The notes beneath the pieces were generated by a model that made no database searches, was not told where the DNA came from, and was given only the letters and a program-made list of their open reading frames with translations. A DNA stretch of 64,000 nucleotides from Candidatus Zixiibacteriota bacterium (lineage in GTDB: Bacteria; Zixibacteria; MSB-5A5; DG-27): contig JAUWHO010000023.1 of the NCBI GenBank assembly GCA_030605835.1, positions 1 to 64,000 on the forward strand. The letters run 5' to 3'. Below, in pieces: positions 49,243 to 57,008 of the stretch. The position numbers and the translations under genes were made by a program. Position 1 is the stretch's first letter, and each line of letters starts with the position of its first letter.

Positions 49243-49740
49243 ACTGAAGAGGCCACTAATTCTCTATCTACAAGAAGGATATATAAGAGAATCAGCCGCG
49301 TTTATCGACCGCTTTCTGCAAAAGCGAGATACCATACAGGCTCAACCGCCCCGGTAGATAAGATCACAGGCAGCTCCAAAATTGTAGCGATTCACAACCG
49401 GCCTCGAGTCAATCTTCAGGATGTAGAAGATTTGGTCAGGTCTGTCGATACTGCTCGGGACTGTCAAAAAAGAGGCTGAGAAACGATATTGCGATCTGCA
49501 AAAAAACCGGCGAAAACGGATTTGACCGCGAGTTGAAGAAAGGGGAGCTGAGGGAGCAAGCCTCGCCGAGCGAATTGAATCTATTGTCTCCCGAAAAGAT
49601 AAGCCAGGGCCCGAATCCCGGTTTCCAAGTGGGAAGTAGTCTGCACAAAGAAACGCCTATGCAAAGGTGAAAAAAGTCCGGGCGCAGACGATAGGTTCTT
49701 ATGACCATAAGTTTTTCAGCGTTTCAAGGAGAGCTGACCG
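49243..49740. other. Long leader and promoter region of pilin gene 1
   Basis: About 500 bases without a supported gene. The right 250 bases resemble the regions before pilin genes 2 and 3. Shared pieces are a TTGCGATCTGCAAA-type site (49489-49502), ATTGTCTCCCGAAAAGATAAG (about 49583) and the -24/-12 promoter. Confidence 0.5.
49630..49646 (+). promoter_or_regulatory. Sigma-54-type promoter of pilin gene 1
   Basis: TGGGAAGTAGTCTGCAC: GG at 49631-49632 and GC at 49643-49644 are separated by exactly 10 bases, the -24/-12 rule. The GG lies 110 bases before the ATG, as in the other two pilin genes. Confidence 0.65.
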
Positions 49741-50214
49741 ATGGTAAGGAAATCGGGGTTCGCTCATGAACAGAGAGGTCTTACCTTCATCCGCTTGTTG
49801 CTGGTGATTGTCATTCTGGGAATTGCTGCCTCGCTGGCAGTTCCGAGCTTTAGGGCTATCGTCATGAAGGCCACACAGCAGACAATCGCTCCGATCTACA
49901 AGGCTCAGCAGCAAGCACAGGTGAGGCGGACTCTGAAGGATGTTTACGCCGCCCAGAGACTATACTGGCTAGGAACCAATACCTACGGTTGCGACGGCGC
50001 GACCGCCTCTGCTTCCAACCCCGACGGTTTCGCAGCCCTAAGCGCTCAAATCATAGACGACACGAAATACACTTACACCATGGTGGCCGACAGCAGCACC
50101 TTCACCTGCACCGCCACCGCCACCGCCAACTTGGACGATGACCCCACCGATGATATATGGCAGATCGATGAGACCGGCACCTTGGTCTGTGTCAGCAACG
50201 ACTCAGGATCTTGA
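49741..50214 (+). CDS. Type IV pilin-like protein 1, with Arg in place of Glu5
   Basis: A 157-residue pilin-like protein. A short basic leader ends QRG, followed by mature LTFIRLLLVIVILGIAASLAVPSF, a class III (IVa) signal helix. Standard pilins have FTLIE; here position 5 of the mature chain is Arg (R18 in the precursor). The C-terminal domain matches pilins 2 and 3: YGCDGATASASNPDGFAAL, YTYTMVADSSTFTCTATATANLDDDP, W.ID..GTL. GGAG precedes the ATG. Missing Glu5 usually harms assembly or methylation, so this could be a minor or defective pilin. Confidence 0.88.
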   Translation: MVRKSGFAHEQRGLTFIRLLLVIVILGIAASLAVPSFRAIVMKATQQTIAPIYKAQQQAQVRRTLKDVYAAQRLYWLGTNTYGCDGATASASNPDGFAALSAQIIDDTKYTYTMVADSSTFTCTATATANLDDDPTDDIWQIDETGTLVCVSNDSGS

Positions 50215-50633
50215 ACTCCAGAGCAGACAAGAGGGGGCTCGGGGGGCTACTGCTTCACAGCAACCCAACTATCCCGCGGCTGCGAGTTAGGCCCCTGTTC
50301 CGAGGTTAGGAGAGGCTAAAGAATGGCTGGGTTCCCCTACCGTAATTGAGCTGGGCGAACGATAGAATAATATCGGATCCCCTTGTATTTGGTAGCCGCG
50401 ACCAAATGACGGAACTAAGGCGACGGCGCCAAAAACTGGAGTATGGGAGAAACCACACTACAAACCAATTGTATCTGTTGTCTCTCAGAGAGATAGGCGG
50501 CGGCCGAAATTCACGGTTCTAGTCGGAACGTAATTTGCACATGGAAAAGCGAAAGCCGGGGTGAAAAAAGGGCCACACCCAGACGATACCTTTTAGTGAC
50601 GATCAGTTTTGACGTCCAAAGAAGACGGGAGTG
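50215..50633. other. Leader and promoter region of pilin gene 2
   Basis: About 420 bases without a gene. The right half holds TGTTGTCTCTCAGAGAGATAG (about 50476-50496), shared with the other leaders, and the -24/-12 promoter. A perfect inverted repeat ATTTGGT/ACCAAAT (50386-50406) is a possible regulator site. Confidence 0.5.
50524..50540 (+). promoter_or_regulatory. Sigma-54-type promoter of pilin gene 2
   Basis: CGGAACGTAATTTGCAC: GG (50525-50526), 10 bases, GC (50537-50538). With AACG after the GG and TTGCA at -12 this is the best match of the three to the TGGCACG-N4-TTGC consensus. The GG is 109 bases before the ATG. Confidence 0.7.
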
Positions 50634-51068
50634 ATGTTGAAGAAACTGAGATTCGCACATCAACAGAGAGGCTTTACCCTCATCGAGTTGATGATGGTGG
50701 TTGTCATCATCGGCATCCTCACTGCATTGGCAATCCCCAGGTTTACAAGCGCCGTCAGCAAAGCCAAGCAACAGTCAGAAGTCAAGCAGCTCTTAAAGCA
50801 GGTTTACACCATGCAGAGAGTATACTGGCAAGAGAAGGACACCTACGGCTGTGACGGAGCAACGGCCTCCAGCACCAGCCCCGACGGTTTTGGGACCATC
50901 GGCGTTCAAATCATGACCAACGCCAGATACACATATAGCATGGTGGCCGACAGCAGCACCTTCACCTGCACCGCCACCACCAACTTGGATGATGATGCCA
51001 CGATCGACACCTGGACCATTGACCAGAGTGGAACGCTGACCAATACAATCAACGACGTCAACAGCTAA
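50634..51068 (+). CDS. Type IV pilin 2
   Basis: A 144-residue type IVa pilin. The leader MLKKLRFAHQQRG is cleaved before FTLIELMMVVVIIGILTALAIPRF, with normal Phe1 and Glu5. An amphipathic helix follows (SKAKQQSEVKQLLKQVYTMQRVYWQEK). The C-terminal domain YGCDGATASSTSPDGF ... STFTCTATTNLDDDATIDTWTID is close to pilin 3. Two Cys in the tail probably form a disulfide. A GTG one codon upstream is an alternative start. It is likely a major pilin or its paralogue. Confidence 0.94.
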   Translation: MLKKLRFAHQQRGFTLIELMMVVVIIGILTALAIPRFTSAVSKAKQQSEVKQLLKQVYTMQRVYWQEKDTYGCDGATASSTSPDGFGTIGVQIMTNARYTYSMVADSSTFTCTATTNLDDDATIDTWTIDQSGTLTNTINDVNS

Positions 51069-51591
51069 TCGTAACTTCAGCTGGAGGGAGAGAACAAGAC
51101 TGCTTGGGGGCTGTGTTTTCTACGCACATCCGCTGATCACAAGGGACCCAAGGTAACTCCTTGATCTGACCAGAATTGAAACTAGTCTCCTTAAGCGGTA
51201 AAGAGGCAGTCAGGAGTTGGATAAATATTCCGATATTAATGCAAGGAACGAAACACCCTCAGTTCCCGAGGTAAGCAGAAGTCCAGCAGATGACTGGGCA
51301 ACGTGGAGACTTGGTACCAATGATTCTGAGAGAGGATTTCGCAATTCGCAAAAAAGGATATCGAAACCGGGATGGTTACGCTCCAAAAGAGAGACAGAGC
51401 ATAGGAGACAGCCCACTCAAGCGAACTATATCCATTGTATCCCAGAGAGATAGAGGCCCATCGAGATTTAAGCCTCCAGCCGGTATGTCATTTGCAGATA
51501 CAGGGAGCTAAGAACAGGAGGTGAGAGAGAGTCACAAGAAAGAGCGTTTGACGAAAACAATAACCTTCAAAACTCAAAGGAGAGGTGCAAT
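51069..51591. other. Leader and promoter region of pilin gene 3
   Basis: About 520 bases without a gene. It shares with leader 1 a TTTCGCAATTCGCAAA-type site (51337-51352) at almost the same distance from the promoter (145 against 144 bases). It shares with leader 2 the block CCCAGAGAGATAG (about 51440). Confidence 0.5.
51481..51497 (+). promoter_or_regulatory. Sigma-54-type promoter of pilin gene 3
   Basis: CGGTATGTCATTTGCAG: GG (51482-51483), 10 bases, GC (51494-51495), with TTGCA at -12. The GG is 110 bases before the ATG. Confidence 0.68.
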
Positions 51592-52023
51592 ATGTTAAGC
51601 AAAATGAAGTTCAACTACAACCAGAGGGGTTTTACCCTCATCGAGCTGATGATCGTAGTGGTCATCATCGGAATCCTGGCGGCTCTTGCCATCCCCCGTT
51701 TCATGCAGGCAACTACTAAGAGCAAGCAGTCGGAGGCAAAACAGCTCTTGAAGCAGGTTTACGTCATGCAGAGGACCTACAAGCAAGAGAATGACACTTA
51801 CGCCTTGAACGGAGCTAGCGCCTCTGCCAGCGCCCCCACCGGCTTTGCCCTCATCGGTGTGGAGATCATGGCCAGCGCCAGATATGGCTTCGGCATGGTG
51901 GCCGACAGCACCAGCTTCACCTGCACCGCCACCGCGAACTTAGACGATGACGCCACGATTGACACCTGGACGATCGATGGGGCGGGAACGTTAACCAACA
52001 CCATCAACGACGTCACCGGCTAA
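51592..52023 (+). CDS. Type IV pilin 3
   Basis: A 143-residue type IVa pilin. The leader MLSKMKFNYNQRG precedes FTLIELMIVVVIIGILAALAIPRF, a textbook N-terminal helix. The mature domain carries TKSKQSEAKQLLKQVYVMQRTYKQENDTYALNGASAS, and a C-terminal part nearly equal to pilin 2 (FTCTATANLDDDATIDTWTIDGAGTLTNTINDV). A strong AAAGGAGAGG ribosome site and a downstream terminator suggest it is the best expressed of the three. One Cys of the tail region is replaced (YALNG against YGCDG), so its disulfide pattern differs. Confidence 0.95.
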   Translation: MLSKMKFNYNQRGFTLIELMIVVVIIGILAALAIPRFMQATTKSKQSEAKQLLKQVYVMQRTYKQENDTYALNGASASASAPTGFALIGVEIMASARYGFGMVADSTSFTCTATANLDDDATIDTWTIDGAGTLTNTINDVTG

Positions 52024-52348
52024 CGGATGCTCCAGATAGGGAGAAAGAAGGGGACTGCTCCAGCAGTCCCCTTTTCTATTTCCCAGGTAGCTTCTCACCC
52101 AAATGAGACTTCCCCCATGCCAGATTCCCCGAATTGGTGAGTAGTGAACAGCCCGCTTCGCTCACTCTGCTGTTTCTGGATTGGATTCTCACGGAGACTG
52201 TCGATAAGAAATCAAAGGCCGGCTTATAGCCAAGCAGCTCTGGTCACCTTTGTTTTCAGTTTTGGTTTTGCTTTCGGTATTGCAGAATGACGAGTTGCCG
52301 TCTATCTTGAGAAAGAATCGTCAGACATATTTGAGAGTGCAACCATAG
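52024..52348. other. Region between pilin 3 and prepilin peptidase
   Basis: A 325-base region that contains the pilin terminator and a short TGGTGAGTAGTGAACAG fragment (about 52137) of the repeat type seen near 24030. Otherwise nothing is recognised. Confidence 0.45.
52048..52076 (+). terminator. Rho-independent terminator after pilin 3
   Basis: AAGGGGACTGCT and AGCAGTCCCCTT form a 12-bp perfect stem with a 2-base spacer in the loop, followed by TTTCTATTT, 25 bases after the pilin stop. Confidence 0.85.
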
Positions 52349-53131
52349 ATGCAGAGCCTCCCCTTCTTGCCAATTATCGTCTTTCTCTCCGGCCTGGCCC
52401 TCGGCAGCTTCCTTAATGTGGTGATATATCGTCTTCCCAGGGGAAAATCGCTCATCCGTCCCAGTTCGACCTGCCCCTCCTGCGGCAAACCGATCCGCTT
52501 TTACGACAACATACCGGTGATCTCATTTTTGGTCTTGAGGAGGCGCTGTCGTCATTGCGGGGAGAAGATCTCCTGGCGCTATCCTCTCGTTGAACTTCTG
52601 ACCGCGATTCTGTTCACTCTAGTGGCGTCAACATATGGCTTCTCCCTCCAAAGCTTCGGCTATATCCTCTTGACCGCTATGTTGATTGCCATAACCTTCA
52701 TCGACCTCGAGCACTTCATCATCCCAGACTACGTCACTATTCCGGGAGCGATTCTGGGACTGATTCTCGCGGTTTTCTCGGGCCACATAGCTATCCTAAA
52801 TGCGGTGATTGGCCTTCTGGTCGGAGGAGTTTCCTTGCTACTAATAGGTGTAATCGGCGACAAGCTTTTCAAAAAGGAGAGCATGGGTGGGGGGGATATA
52901 AAGCTGTCCGCTCTCCTTGGAGCTTATCTCGGTTGGCAGCAAGTTATCTTTGTGCTGGTCTGCGCCTCTTTTTTGGGAGCGGTCATAGGTCTGGCGGGAA
53001 TTCTGATCTCAAAGAGGATCAAAGAGACTCGGCTCATCCCCTTCGGTCCCTTCCTGGCGCTGGGGGCTTTGGTGTCAATCTTCTTCGGGCAGTATCTGAT
53101 CGATCTTTACGTGAATACCTTTCTCAGGTAA
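52349..53131 (+). CDS. pilD: Prepilin peptidase / N-methyltransferase
   Basis: PilD cuts the pilin leader and methylates the new N-terminus. The 260-residue membrane protein has a cytoplasmic zinc-type four-Cys domain (C42/C45 in CPSCGK, C67/C70 in CRHCGE). The two catalytic aspartates of the GXGD class are D119 in FIDLEHFIIPD and D183 in GGGDIK. About seven hydrophobic segments complete the fold. Placement directly after three pilin genes ties it to their processing. Confidence 0.95.
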   Translation: MQSLPFLPIIVFLSGLALGSFLNVVIYRLPRGKSLIRPSSTCPSCGKPIRFYDNIPVISFLVLRRRCRHCGEKISWRYPLVELLTAILFTLVASTYGFSLQSFGYILLTAMLIAITFIDLEHFIIPDYVTIPGAILGLILAVFSGHIAILNAVIGLLVGGVSLLLIGVIGDKLFKKESMGGGDIKLSALLGAYLGWQQVIFVLVCASFLGAVIGLAGILISKRIKETRLIPFGPFLALGALVSIFFGQYLIDLYVNTFLR

Positions 53132-53134
53132 ATT

Positions 53135-53434
53135 CTATACAGTCGGCGGAAGTTGCTGACTACAGTGGGTAATTAGTAACAGATAAACCACTTTCCCGCT
53201 GATCTTGTACACAATTCTATAATTCTGATAGATGAGCTCTCTGATTTCTGGATTGCTGTATTCGGGCACGATTCTGCCGATGGAAGGGAAGTCCTTCAAA
53301 TTCTCAACGAGCATCAATATCTTCTTTGCAAAATTGCTGGCGTAATAGACCGAGTCTTCAGAGATATATTTGACAACATCTTCAAAACTGCTTATGGCAT
53401 CTTCAGTCTATGCAATTTTCTCTATTTTATCCAC
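53135..53434 (-). pseudogene. ParE/RelE-family toxin with in-frame TAG stop
   Basis: From a GTG at 53434, inside the end of the antitoxin gene, the frame reads MDKIEKIA, stop, then TEDAISSFEDVVKYISEDS...YYASNFAKKIL...LVENLKDFPSIGRIVPEY...IRELIYQNYRIVYKISGKVVYLLLITH. This is a complete 99-codon ParE-type toxin except for TAG at codon 9 (53408-53410), where this family usually has Trp. A TGG-to-TAG change is the simplest reading. Without suppression only a fragment starting inside could be made, so the toxin is probably dead. Confidence 0.7.
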
Positions 53435-53607
53435 TTGGACATCCTTTTCTGCGTTTCCTCGTGGGAGATAACCTTGCCCTCTTCAATCTGCATCATGCTC
53501 CTATCAACTTTCTGCCTGAAGTAGATTTCTGCCATGATTTCATCGTAGCCGACTTCATCCGGCAGATTACTTATCATCTCGATTACTTCCTCTTTTATCT
53601 TTGACAT
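53422..53607 (-). CDS. Antitoxin-like protein paired with ParE-type toxin
   Basis: A 61-residue acidic protein (MSKIKEEVIEMISNLPDEVGYDEIMAEIYFRQKVDRSMMQIEEGKVISHEETQKRMSKWIK). The helix EIMAEIYFRQKVDRSMMQIEEGKVISHEE is the common small antitoxin pattern of ParE/RelE pairs. AAAGGAGG lies before the ATG. It overlaps the toxin frame by 13 bases. It may remain as a relic after loss of the toxin. Confidence 0.72.
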   Translation of the reverse strand: MSKIKEEVIEMISNLPDEVGYDEIMAEIYFRQKVDRSMMQIEEGKVISHEETQKRMSKWIK

Positions 53608-53678
53608 TTAGTTACACCTCCTTTCAGTCTATTATAATGGAGAATCGCTGTTATGAAAGCAAAACAGGTGGTCTGCCC

Positions 53679-53798
53679 GGGGCGGGAGTTCAACTCCCCG
53701 CCGAGCTGTGATGTTTTCTGGTGTAGGGCTGGGGCTTGTCCCCAGCCGTGGCTCTGTGTAAGGGTTCGGTCAGGACCGAAGCGACAGCGCGTGCTGTC
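53679..53798. repeat. Cluster of four intergenic palindromes
   Basis: In 120 bases there are four hairpins: GGCGGGAGTT/AACTCCCCGCC (53681-53702), GGCTGGGG/CCCCAGCC (53727-53747), TTCGGTC/GACCGAA (53765-53780) and GACAGC/GCTGTC (53783-53798). The third shares GGTCAGGACCGAAGCG with 14055-14068. The open frame crossing this block is not credible as a gene. Confidence 0.6.
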
Positions 53799-53870
53799 CA
53801 TGAACAAACCGGTTGACATGGAAGTGGACTGCCATTAACTTGCGCTTGGATTTGGAGGAGTAAGGAGAAA

Positions 53871-54644
53871 ATGAAGAAGGGGATGATATTCCTAAGCCAC
53901 GTCCACGAGGATGCCAAACTGGCCAAAGTAGTGAAGGATTGGCTGACAGAGAAATTCGCCGGTAGTATCGACGTCTTTGTTTCGAGCGATCCCAAAAGCC
54001 TGCGTGGAGGGGATGATTGGTGGGACAAGCTTCGTGAGAAGCTGCGGAATGCCGATTTCATCCTCATCCTGTTGACGCAGAGATCTGCAAACAAAAGGTG
54101 GGTCTATTTCGAATGCGGAGGCGGGTATTTTCTTGAGAAGACAGTAATCCCCATATGCCTCGGACACATTACCAAGGCAAACCTTCCCCTGCCTATTAGT
54201 CAATTGCAGGCGTATGAGCTGGAAGACTCGGAGGATGCGAAAGCTCTGTTTGAGCAAATCCGTGAGACGTTCGACCTCGACGCTGAAGATAACGGCAGGG
54301 AGGTGGCGACGAAATTAGCCCAAGTTGAAAAGGCACTCCGCGAATCTCAGCCAAAAACTAAAAGCGATGTTCAACCCCTCAAAAGTGCTGACGAAATTTC
54401 GGACGCCGATGCCAGAAACATACTTGAAGCGTGGGTACGTGATAGCTCTGGAGAACTCATTTATTTCGCAAAGGTTGATCAGAAGTTAGGATTACCTCCC
54501 GGCACTGCGAAACGATTTCTGGTAAAAGCTGCCTACAAGTGTGGTTTTGGAGTTGAAGAAGAGGGCGATACGACCCTGCTCCTCAAGAGAGAACCGCCAA
54601 CGATGGTATCGATTCGACAGCGCAGGCCATCTGGTGGAATGTAG
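53871..54644 (+). CDS. TIR-domain protein with C-terminal winged-helix-like domain
   Basis: A 257-residue protein. Residues 1-140 form a TIR domain: GMIFLSHVHEDAKLAKVVKDWL, VFVSSDPKSLRGGDDWWDKLREKLRNADFILILLT, and RSANKRWVYFECGGGYFL, where W77 and E81 match the catalytic-Glu region of TIR NADases. A linker (about 140-170) leads to an 80-residue domain (ISDADARNILEAWVRDSSGELIYFAKVDQKLGLPPGTAKRFLVKAA) of winged-helix look. GGAGGAGTAAGGAG precedes the ATG. TIR proteins of bacteria often act in anti-phage defence, but no partner gene of a known system is adjacent. The DNA looks acquired. Confidence 0.82.
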   Translation: MKKGMIFLSHVHEDAKLAKVVKDWLTEKFAGSIDVFVSSDPKSLRGGDDWWDKLREKLRNADFILILLTQRSANKRWVYFECGGGYFLEKTVIPICLGHITKANLPLPISQLQAYELEDSEDAKALFEQIRETFDLDAEDNGREVATKLAQVEKALRESQPKTKSDVQPLKSADEISDADARNILEAWVRDSSGELIYFAKVDQKLGLPPGTAKRFLVKAAYKCGFGVEEEGDTTLLLKREPPTMVSIRQRRPSGGM

Positions 54645-54654
54645 GGTCGTTTAA

Positions 54655-54755
54655 GATTCGGTCAGGACTGAAGTCCCGCTTATTGCGGTATGTGTCCTTG
54701 ACCGCAAGAAAGCGCTAGGACTCGTCCGCTTTCGGCGGACTCTGGTCCTGGCGGA
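54655..54755. repeat. Palindrome-rich gap after the TIR gene
   Basis: TTCGGTCAGGACTGAAG (54657-54673), a third copy of the GGTCAGGACCGAAG family, pairs loosely with GTGTCCTTGACCG. A second hairpin AGGACTCGTCCGC/GCGGACTCTGGTCCT follows. The TIR gene is thus bracketed by members of the same repeat family. Confidence 0.55.
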
Positions 54756-54770
54756 ACTGTTTTCCCTTGC

Positions 54771-55334
54771 TTAAGCCTCTATCTTATACTTCTTAACTCC
54801 CTCGATAAAGAGATTCCCGCCGTAGCAGTCCTGGGCGACATTGACCGGGAAGTCTTTGACCATCAGTTTGCGGATCGCCTCCGCCCCCAAATCTTCGTAG
54901 GCTACCACCTCGGAGGCAGTAATCCTCTGAGCAATCAGAGCCGCGGCCCCACCGGTGGCGGTGAAATAGACGGCTTTATATTTTTTCATCGCCTCCACCA
55001 CCTCTGATCCCATCTCACCCTTGCCAATCATCCCCTTCAGGCCCGCAGCGATCAGCTTGGGAGCATAAGGGTTCATTCTCCCGGAGGTGGTCGGGCCTGC
55101 GGAACCGATGACCTTTCCCGGCTTTGCAGGTGAGGGGCCGACATAGTATATTATCTGACCAGTTGGGTCAATCGGGAGCTTCTCCCCCTTTTCCAAGAGT
55201 TCGACCAGTTTCTTATGAGCGGCATCCCGGGCGGTGTAAACTGTCCCCGAAAGGAGAACGATGTCCCCGATGCGCAAATCCGTAACCTCTTTATCGGAAA
55301 GGGGGGTGGTCAATCTTTTCTGTTCGGTAGCCAT
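54771..55334 (-). CDS. Fumarate hydratase class I, beta subunit
   Basis: The C-terminal half of the Fe-S fumarase, as a separate 187-residue subunit. It has LSDKEVTDLRIGDIVLLSGTVYTARDAAHKKL, GQIIYYVGPSPAKPGKVIGSAGPTTSGRMN, MIGKGEMG, YFTATGGAAALIAQRI and the ending EDLGAEAIRKLMVKDFPVNVAQDCYGGNLF. Together with the alpha subunit it interconverts fumarate and malate. The gap to the alpha gene (about 50 bases) is occupied by a dispersed palindrome that also supplies the GGGAGG ribosome site. Confidence 0.94.
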   Translation of the reverse strand: MATEQKRLTTPLSDKEVTDLRIGDIVLLSGTVYTARDAAHKKLVELLEKGEKLPIDPTGQIIYYVGPSPAKPGKVIGSAGPTTSGRMNPYAPKLIAAGLKGMIGKGEMGSEVVEAMKKYKAVYFTATGGAAALIAQRITASEVVAYEDLGAEAIRKLMVKDFPVNVAQDCYGGNLFIEGVKKYKIEA

Positions 55335-55343
55335 AATCGTTCC

Positions 55344-55373
55344 TCCCGCCAGAGGCAGGTCGCCTCCGGCGAC
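55344..55373 (-). repeat. 30-bp dispersed palindromic element, copy 2
   Basis: On the minus strand this reads GTCGCCGGAGGCGAC, eight variable bases, GGCGGGA, as at 5848-5877. It lies between the two fumarase subunit genes, just before the ribosome site of the second. Confidence 0.6.
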
Positions 55374-55385
55374 ACTTTATTTCAA

Positions 55386-56228
55386 TCAGATGGTGATCTC
55401 CTTATGTCGGGCAGCGTGGCAGTTGAGGTTCACTGCCGCCGGATAGCTGGCGATGTGACAGGGGTGAGCCTCGATGTGAACTGCCAGCGCGGTAGTTCTG
55501 CCTCCCAAACCCTGCGGCCCCACCCCGCTTCTGTTTATCTTCTCCAGAAGCTCGGCCTCCAGCTCGGCGTAATAGGGATCGGGATGCTTTGAGCCGATCT
55601 CCCTTAAGAGAGCCTTTTTGGCCAGGAAGGCGCACTTCTCGAAGGTGCCGCCGACTCCGACGCCAACAACGACCGGAGGACAGGGATTGCCCCCGGACTT
55701 CTCCACCCGCTCGACAACGAACCTCTTCAGACCTTCGACGCCGTCGGCAGGTTTCATCATCTTCACCTCGCTCATGTTCTCAGAGCCGCCTCCCTTGGGC
55801 GCCACAATTATCCTGATTTTGTCGCCGGGGACCATTTCGAGATGAATAACTGCCGGAGTGTTATCGCCGGTGTTCTTTCTCCTGATGGGATCCTCGACGA
55901 TCGATTTCCGGAGATAGCCATCGGTGTAACCCTGCCTGACGCCCTCGTTGATGGCCTCGTTGAAATCACCGTCGACTACACGAACCTCCTGTCCCAGCTC
56001 CACGAATATCACCGCGAAGCCGGTGTCCTGACATATCGGTACCTCCTCCTTGGCGGCGATCTCGGCGTTCTCGACTATCTGCTGCAGGATGTCCTTGCCC
56101 AGAGGGGACTCCTCCTTTTTCAATCCCTCCTTGATGGCATTCAGGACGTCCTCGCCGAGGTAGTAGTTGGCCTCCATACAGAGTCTCTTCACTGCGGAGG
56201 TGATCTCTTTAGTCTGCAACTCTCTCAT
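55386..56228 (-). CDS. Fumarate hydratase class I, alpha subunit
   Basis: The N-terminal half of the Fe-S fumarase as a separate subunit of 280 residues. The ATG at 56228 is preferred because GGAG stands seven bases before it and homology begins at RELQTKEITSAVKRLCMEANYYL. A TTG 11 codons earlier is the alternative. Cluster-binding cysteines are in VPICQDTGFAVIFVE, GGNPCPPVVVGVGVGG and the C-terminal AHPCHIASYPAAVNLNCHA region. The start overlaps the ElbB-like gene by 20 bases. Confidence 0.93.
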   Translation of the reverse strand: MRELQTKEITSAVKRLCMEANYYLGEDVLNAIKEGLKKEESPLGKDILQQIVENAEIAAKEEVPICQDTGFAVIFVELGQEVRVVDGDFNEAINEGVRQGYTDGYLRKSIVEDPIRRKNTGDNTPAVIHLEMVPGDKIRIIVAPKGGGSENMSEVKMMKPADGVEGLKRFVVERVEKSGGNPCPPVVVGVGVGGTFEKCAFLAKKALLREIGSKHPDPYYAELEAELLEKINRSGVGPQGLGGRTTALAVHIEAHPCHIASYPAAVNLNCHAARHKEITI

Positions 56229-56907
56229 ACGGTTCTCCAGATAGTTTGGAAAGTTCGACAAGACCTCTTACGATGTTTTCCATCCCTTCGGACAGTTTCA
56301 CCAATCTCTTCTCGACTAAAGCCCCCGCGGTGGTCACCAGGAGGTTCTCATGGTCTATTAAGACTTCCCCGGAGGTGGTGGGGATTACTTGCGCCCCTAA
56401 TTTCTCTAAGAGATGGCTGAGTTGAGCATCTGCGCCGACGGTTACAGTTGGGGGCTCGACCGCGAGCTTCTTCAGACAGTTGATCAGGATGGCGACCCCC
56501 AATCCGCAGGCCGCAATCGGTCTTTTGCGCCGATACATTTTGCGCACCAACCCTCGCAGAGTCAAATCCACCTTGAAATGCTCACTCCTGGTTCTGAAGT
56601 CGCTGAAGTGCGCCAGCCCCCCCCTGCCACCAGGGAGGATCAGGCTCCAGAAGCTCTGGTCCTCCACCTCCTGAAGGGGTAACACCTTCCCGCGGCAGAG
56701 GAGTTTGGAGCTCTCCAGAGGACTCGGGGGGGAGTCCAGCTCCCTGCCTGCAGGTCCATCTGAAAGATTCGCGCTGATATTGGTAATCGGTCGGCGACAC
56801 TTCTCTAAATGGTAAGATAAGAAGGCCACCTCCCAGATGTCGGTCCCCTTTTCGTAGCCACACCCGGCAAGAAAAATGGCGGTCCACTCTGGATGCTTCT
56901 CAGTCAT
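56209..56907 (-). CDS. ElbB-like DJ-1/PfpI superfamily protein
   Basis: A 232-residue protein that aligns with E. coli ElbB across its length. It has FLAGCGYEKGTDIWEVAFLSYHLEK at the start, SLILPGGRGGLAHFSDF, the nucleophile-elbow Cys in PIAACGLGVAIL, VGADAQLSHLLEKLGAQVIPTTSGEVLIDHENLLVTTAGA and a C-terminal helix. ElbB-type proteins have weak glyoxalase activity and have been linked to isoprenoid synthesis, but the role is unclear. It is the first gene of the fumarase operon. The ATG at 56907 is taken as the start. Confidence 0.82.
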   Translation of the reverse strand: MTEKHPEWTAIFLAGCGYEKGTDIWEVAFLSYHLEKCRRPITNISANLSDGPAGRELDSPPSPLESSKLLCRGKVLPLQEVEDQSFWSLILPGGRGGLAHFSDFRTRSEHFKVDLTLRGLVRKMYRRKRPIAACGLGVAILINCLKKLAVEPPTVTVGADAQLSHLLEKLGAQVIPTTSGEVLIDHENLLVTTAGALVEKRLVKLSEGMENIVRGLVELSKLSGEPYERVAD

Positions 56908-57008
56908 TCTGGGAGTCAAAAAAAGAATCCGGGACTTTCATGCTTTCGCAAATATAGGCAAAAATCCCGGAGAAGTAAAGTCGGTGATGTTAACGTGGAC
57001 GACTGAAC

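Noticed and set aside
49243-49740. A c-di-GMP (GEMM) riboswitch in the pilin leaders
   Set aside because: The conserved GEMM core is not present. The shared leader sequence is better explained by sigma-54 promoters and duplicated upstream sites.
53653-53838. A 61-codon plus-strand frame before the TIR gene
   Set aside because: It consists almost wholly of palindromic repeat sequence.
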